Source: Thermothelomyces thermophilus ATCC 42464 (taxonomy: Eukaryota > Ascomycota > Sordariomycetes > Sordariales > Chaetomiaceae). From it: DNA of 64,000 nt. Position 1 is the first letter of the stretch; every line of letters starts with the position of its first letter. A program made the position numbers and the translations under genes. Shown here piece by piece: positions 61,245 to 64,000 of the stretch. The notes beneath the pieces are model-generated. The model saw nothing but the letters and a program-made list of their open reading frames with translations, had not been told where the DNA came from and did not search any database. Where the stretch lies: contig NC_016478.1 of assembly GCF_000226095.1 (NCBI RefSeq), positions 2,284,001 through 2,348,000 of the forward strand, given 5' to 3'.

Positions 61245-61919
61245 AAAAGGGGCGCATCGATTACTCTCAACTTCACCGAGAGATGGAATGGTTTCGACAT
61301 AGGACAGAAGAGCGAGAAAAGACATACATTCCGAAGGGTTCTCTTGTCAGGACATGAGATTCAGCCAAACGTCTTTTCATTTAAAGGTCATTTGCCCAGT
61401 CTTCATCCTCTGCGGCACAATTGGCGTTTGTTAGTTCATAAGGGGCTTGTTGCCGAGCGGCCAGACTTGCAAGCGATCTATGTATGTATGTACAGTATGT
61501 ACATACAGCCCTAACCCTGAGAGTCTCTTAGGACCAAGGCTCCTCCGACTGAACCGCGCCAGTGTTGAAGCTGTGTTCTGAGCGCTAAAAAGGAGCAGCG
61601 CGTAGATAACAGTGTGACCATCATTTAAAAGAGACATGTGTGTCACCTAGTGGTGGCAAGTTGGCGTTCTGGAATCGCTATTAGATGAAGGCATGCTCTG
61701 TCCAGAATGATGCTGTGTGGATCCGGTGGTTTTCAGAGGTGAGCGCATGTAAAATGTGGATATCTTATGACTTGCCGCTTTCACCTAACTTATAAAGCTC
61801 TGCAGTTTAACCAGTATTTTGAAGATCCTTTACCTTTCGAGAGATAGAGAGCCGCATTGATCTGCACGATTTGTGACGACGCCCCAGCAGTACCGAGGGT
61901 CTTGGGTGGCTACAGCAGA
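61245..61919. other. Intergenic region upstream of TYW4
   Basis: No gene seen. It has a TATGTATGTACAGTATGTACATAC cluster near 61482-61507 that matches one in the gene-poor stretch, followed by CCCTAACCC (one and a half telomere-like units), too short to be a telomere tract. Confidence 0.6.
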
Positions 61920-64000
61920 ATGGCCAGGAAACGTAAGGGAACGCAGCAAGACGACGGCGCGGCGGCCGGCGCCGGCCAAGTCAAGTCTGCCCAAGCCAAG
62001 GCTCAAGACGACCAAGTCATGGCGGTGCGCATACCCCGTTTTTTTGGCTTCTTTTCCTCTCCTCGCTCCTTTGCAGTGCTCCTCCCCTGCCCGTTTCTTT
62101 ATAGTCAGCCCCTCTCCTTGAGCATCTCGGTTCCTGCCTACCTACCTACCTACCTACCTACCTACCTTGACCTTTTTTTTTTTTTACCTGCCGACTTACC
62201 TTCCCCTGGATACTCCTTTTCTTTTGATCCACCACTCGCTCACGAGATGCCAACAAACCCTTCCCGCGGGTCTCCTCTAAACGCCCGCAGACAAACAGCA
62301 GCAGCATCGTCTCCAAGCGCAGCGTCGAGAAGCTCTACCACGCCGATGAGCCGCCCTTCTTCCGCTATTTTGTGCCCAAGTTCCAGCGCCGCGCCCCGCT
62401 CATCAACCGCGGCTACTGGCTACGCTTGCGGGCAGTCGACGTCTTAGTGCGCAACTTTTTGCGGACCCTCCGGCGGCCGCGGCAGCAGCAGCATCAGCAG
62501 CATGGGCGGCCTGAGGAAGGAGGGGAGGATGAGGAGGATGAGGAGGAGGAGGAGGAGAGGGAGAAGAGGAAGAGGGGGAGGAAGGGCGTTGTCGTCAATC
62601 TGGGTTGTGGCAGGTCGGTGATTCTGCCGATTCCTTTTTTTTTCCCCGCCACATTCGTCATATCCCTCTTCTCGTCTGTTTGTTTGGTGTTACTGTGCTG
62701 ACGAGAGCCCCTACCGCCTGAGGAATCGGCATTACTACCAGTGACGTCCTCCCGTGGCAATGCCTTACCCGGTACCCCGAGGACTGCGCCGGCGTCAAGT
62801 TTGTGGACGTCGATTTCCCAGACCTGATCGAGAGGAAGAGGCGGACTGTGCTGGGTACGCCGGAGCTGCTGAGGGCGTTTACCGGGGTGAAGGAGGCTTC
62901 CGCCTCAATCGCACCGATTGCCTTTGAGAGCGAGCAGTATGTCCAGATCGGGTGCGACCTAAGAGACCTGGGGACCCTGCAGAAAGGGCTGGAAGCCGCG
63001 GTAGGGGATCTCTCGGAATGTGACTTCATCTTTGTCGCCGAGGTGTCCATCACCTATATGGAGAGGGAGGGGGCCGACGAGGTGATCTGGTGGGCTTCAA
63101 CCGTCGGAAATGGTGAGTCGTCCTCGTCCTCCGTGGCGAGCGCGTCGGCGATGCAGCGCTGACTGTCTTCAGCCGAGTTCGTACTCTTGGAGCAGATTCT
63201 CCCCGACGGCAGCCAGCATCCCTTCGCCTCAACCATGCTCACGCACTTCGACAAGCTCAACACGCAGCTGAAGTCGGTCAGCAGCTACCCAACTGTCGCC
63301 GATCAGTACGAGCGCTTCTCTTCCCGCGGCTGGGACTCGGTCAACGTTCGGACACTGTGGCAAGTGTGGGCCGACGAGACCTTCCTGTCCCGGTCCGAAC
63401 GCCTTCAGCTGGACGAGATCGAGGAGTTTGACGAGTGGGAGGAGTTTGCCCTCTTTGCGAGCCACTATTGCCTCGTCCACGCAAAGGTGGGGAGCGACGC
63501 GGCCGCGATACCAGCCCCGTCGCTGCCCGTCAGTGCGGAGATTCCCGCCGAGCCGACAGAAATGCGCTTCAACGAGTGCCCGGGGGTCAAGGGCCAACGA
63601 CGGTTTGCGGCGGCGATGTGGCTGTCTCCGGGCGGATCTGATGAGCAAACACAGTTGTCGGTACTCAATGTCTTGGGACTTGGCTCCAAGAGCCGGCTTC
63701 AATCATGCGACGTCTTCCGGCAGGGGGGCTTGGATGGCAAAGAGCCACTCACGTTCGGAGGGGGAGGTCCAACGGCAAGGATGTGTCATTCATTGACGGA
63801 CCTTGGCGGGAACGAGGTGCTGTTGGCAGGTGGGAGAGGTCGACCTTGCGATCCGCTGAAGGACTGCTGGCTCTTCGACAAGGAGACAAAGACATGGAAA
63901 CAGACACATGATCTTCCCACACCCCTGTACAGGCACTCGGTCACAGCCCTGGGTCGCTCGGGTTTGGCCTTGCTTGTTGGTGGCAGGGGCGAGATGGCGT
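61920..64000 (+). CDS. PPM2: tRNA wybutosine-synthesising protein 4 (Ppm2), 5' part, cut by window end
   Basis: TYW4/Ppm2 performs the last methylation and methoxycarbonylation steps of wybutosine at position 37 of tRNA-Phe, using S-adenosylmethionine. Four exons fit so far: 61920-62024, 62291-62613, 62742-63112 and 63173 to the window end, all in phase. The start [17 protein letters not shown] leads to [17 protein letters not shown] and [20 protein letters not shown], family marks of leucine carboxyl methyltransferases. The methyltransferase motif VVVNLGCG is joined over intron 2 to [32 protein letters not shown] and [13 protein letters not shown] follow. [33 protein letters not shown] and [18 protein letters not shown] begin the Kelch repeats. 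An acidic, Gln-rich insert (about residues 84-117, [18 protein letters not shown]) sits just before the methyltransferase motif. Confidence 0.93.
62137..62166 (+). repeat. (CCTA)n tetranucleotide repeat in TYW4 intron 1
   Basis: Seven or more CCTA units lie inside the first intron, followed by a T-tract. They are non-coding. Confidence 0.85.

Noticed and set aside
61500-61520. CCCTAACCC telomere-like sequence
   Set aside because: Only one and a half units; a chance match in TA-rich DNA.

Overview
The window is nuclear DNA of a filamentous ascomycete, most likely a sordariomycete. Coding regions are GC-rich, introns are short (about 50-130 nt) with GTRAGT-like donors and CTGAC/CTGAT-type branch sites, genes are single units on both strands, and proteins such as Cox5, Atp2 and Mus7 look like Neurospora/Chaetomium-type sequences. 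I see no operons, no rRNA or tRNA gene, and no transposon or viral element that I can support.

Left part (1-15.7 kb): the 5' part of ORC5 (minus, cut by the window start), a Zn2Cys6 transcription factor, a frame-disrupted secreted CE1 esterase, the nine-exon ATP synthase beta gene (ATP2), glycogen branching enzyme, a mitochondrial ClpX (Mcx1) and the WD40 Fe-S assembly protein Cia1.

Middle (16.2-41.1 kb): 2-oxoglutarate dehydrogenase E1 (Kgd1), TFIIH subunit Tfb1, a large mitochondrial Msp1-like AAA ATPase, the replication-repair scaffold Mus7/Mms22, a tiny three-exon membrane protein, cytochrome c oxidase subunit V and mitochondrial FAD glycerol-3-phosphate dehydrogenase (Gut2).

Right part (43.1-64 kb): an RGS-domain protein whose reading frame continues past a single in-frame TAG, a gene-poor stretch of about 9.7 kb rich in GTAC-type palindromic motifs and C/G homopolymers, a Ulp1-type SUMO protease, a small acidic protein of unknown function, and the 5' part of TYW4/PPM2 (wybutosine methyltransferase with Kelch repeats, cut by the window end).

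Six of the recognisable genes encode mitochondrial proteins (Atp2, Mcx1, Kgd1, Msp1-like AAA, Cox5, Gut2). CCAAT boxes lie upstream of at least four of them, consistent with CCAAT-binding-complex control. I did not find a clear previously undescribed system. The best leads are the stop-separated RGS protein, the gene desert with its repeated motifs, and the two small unrecognised spliced genes.
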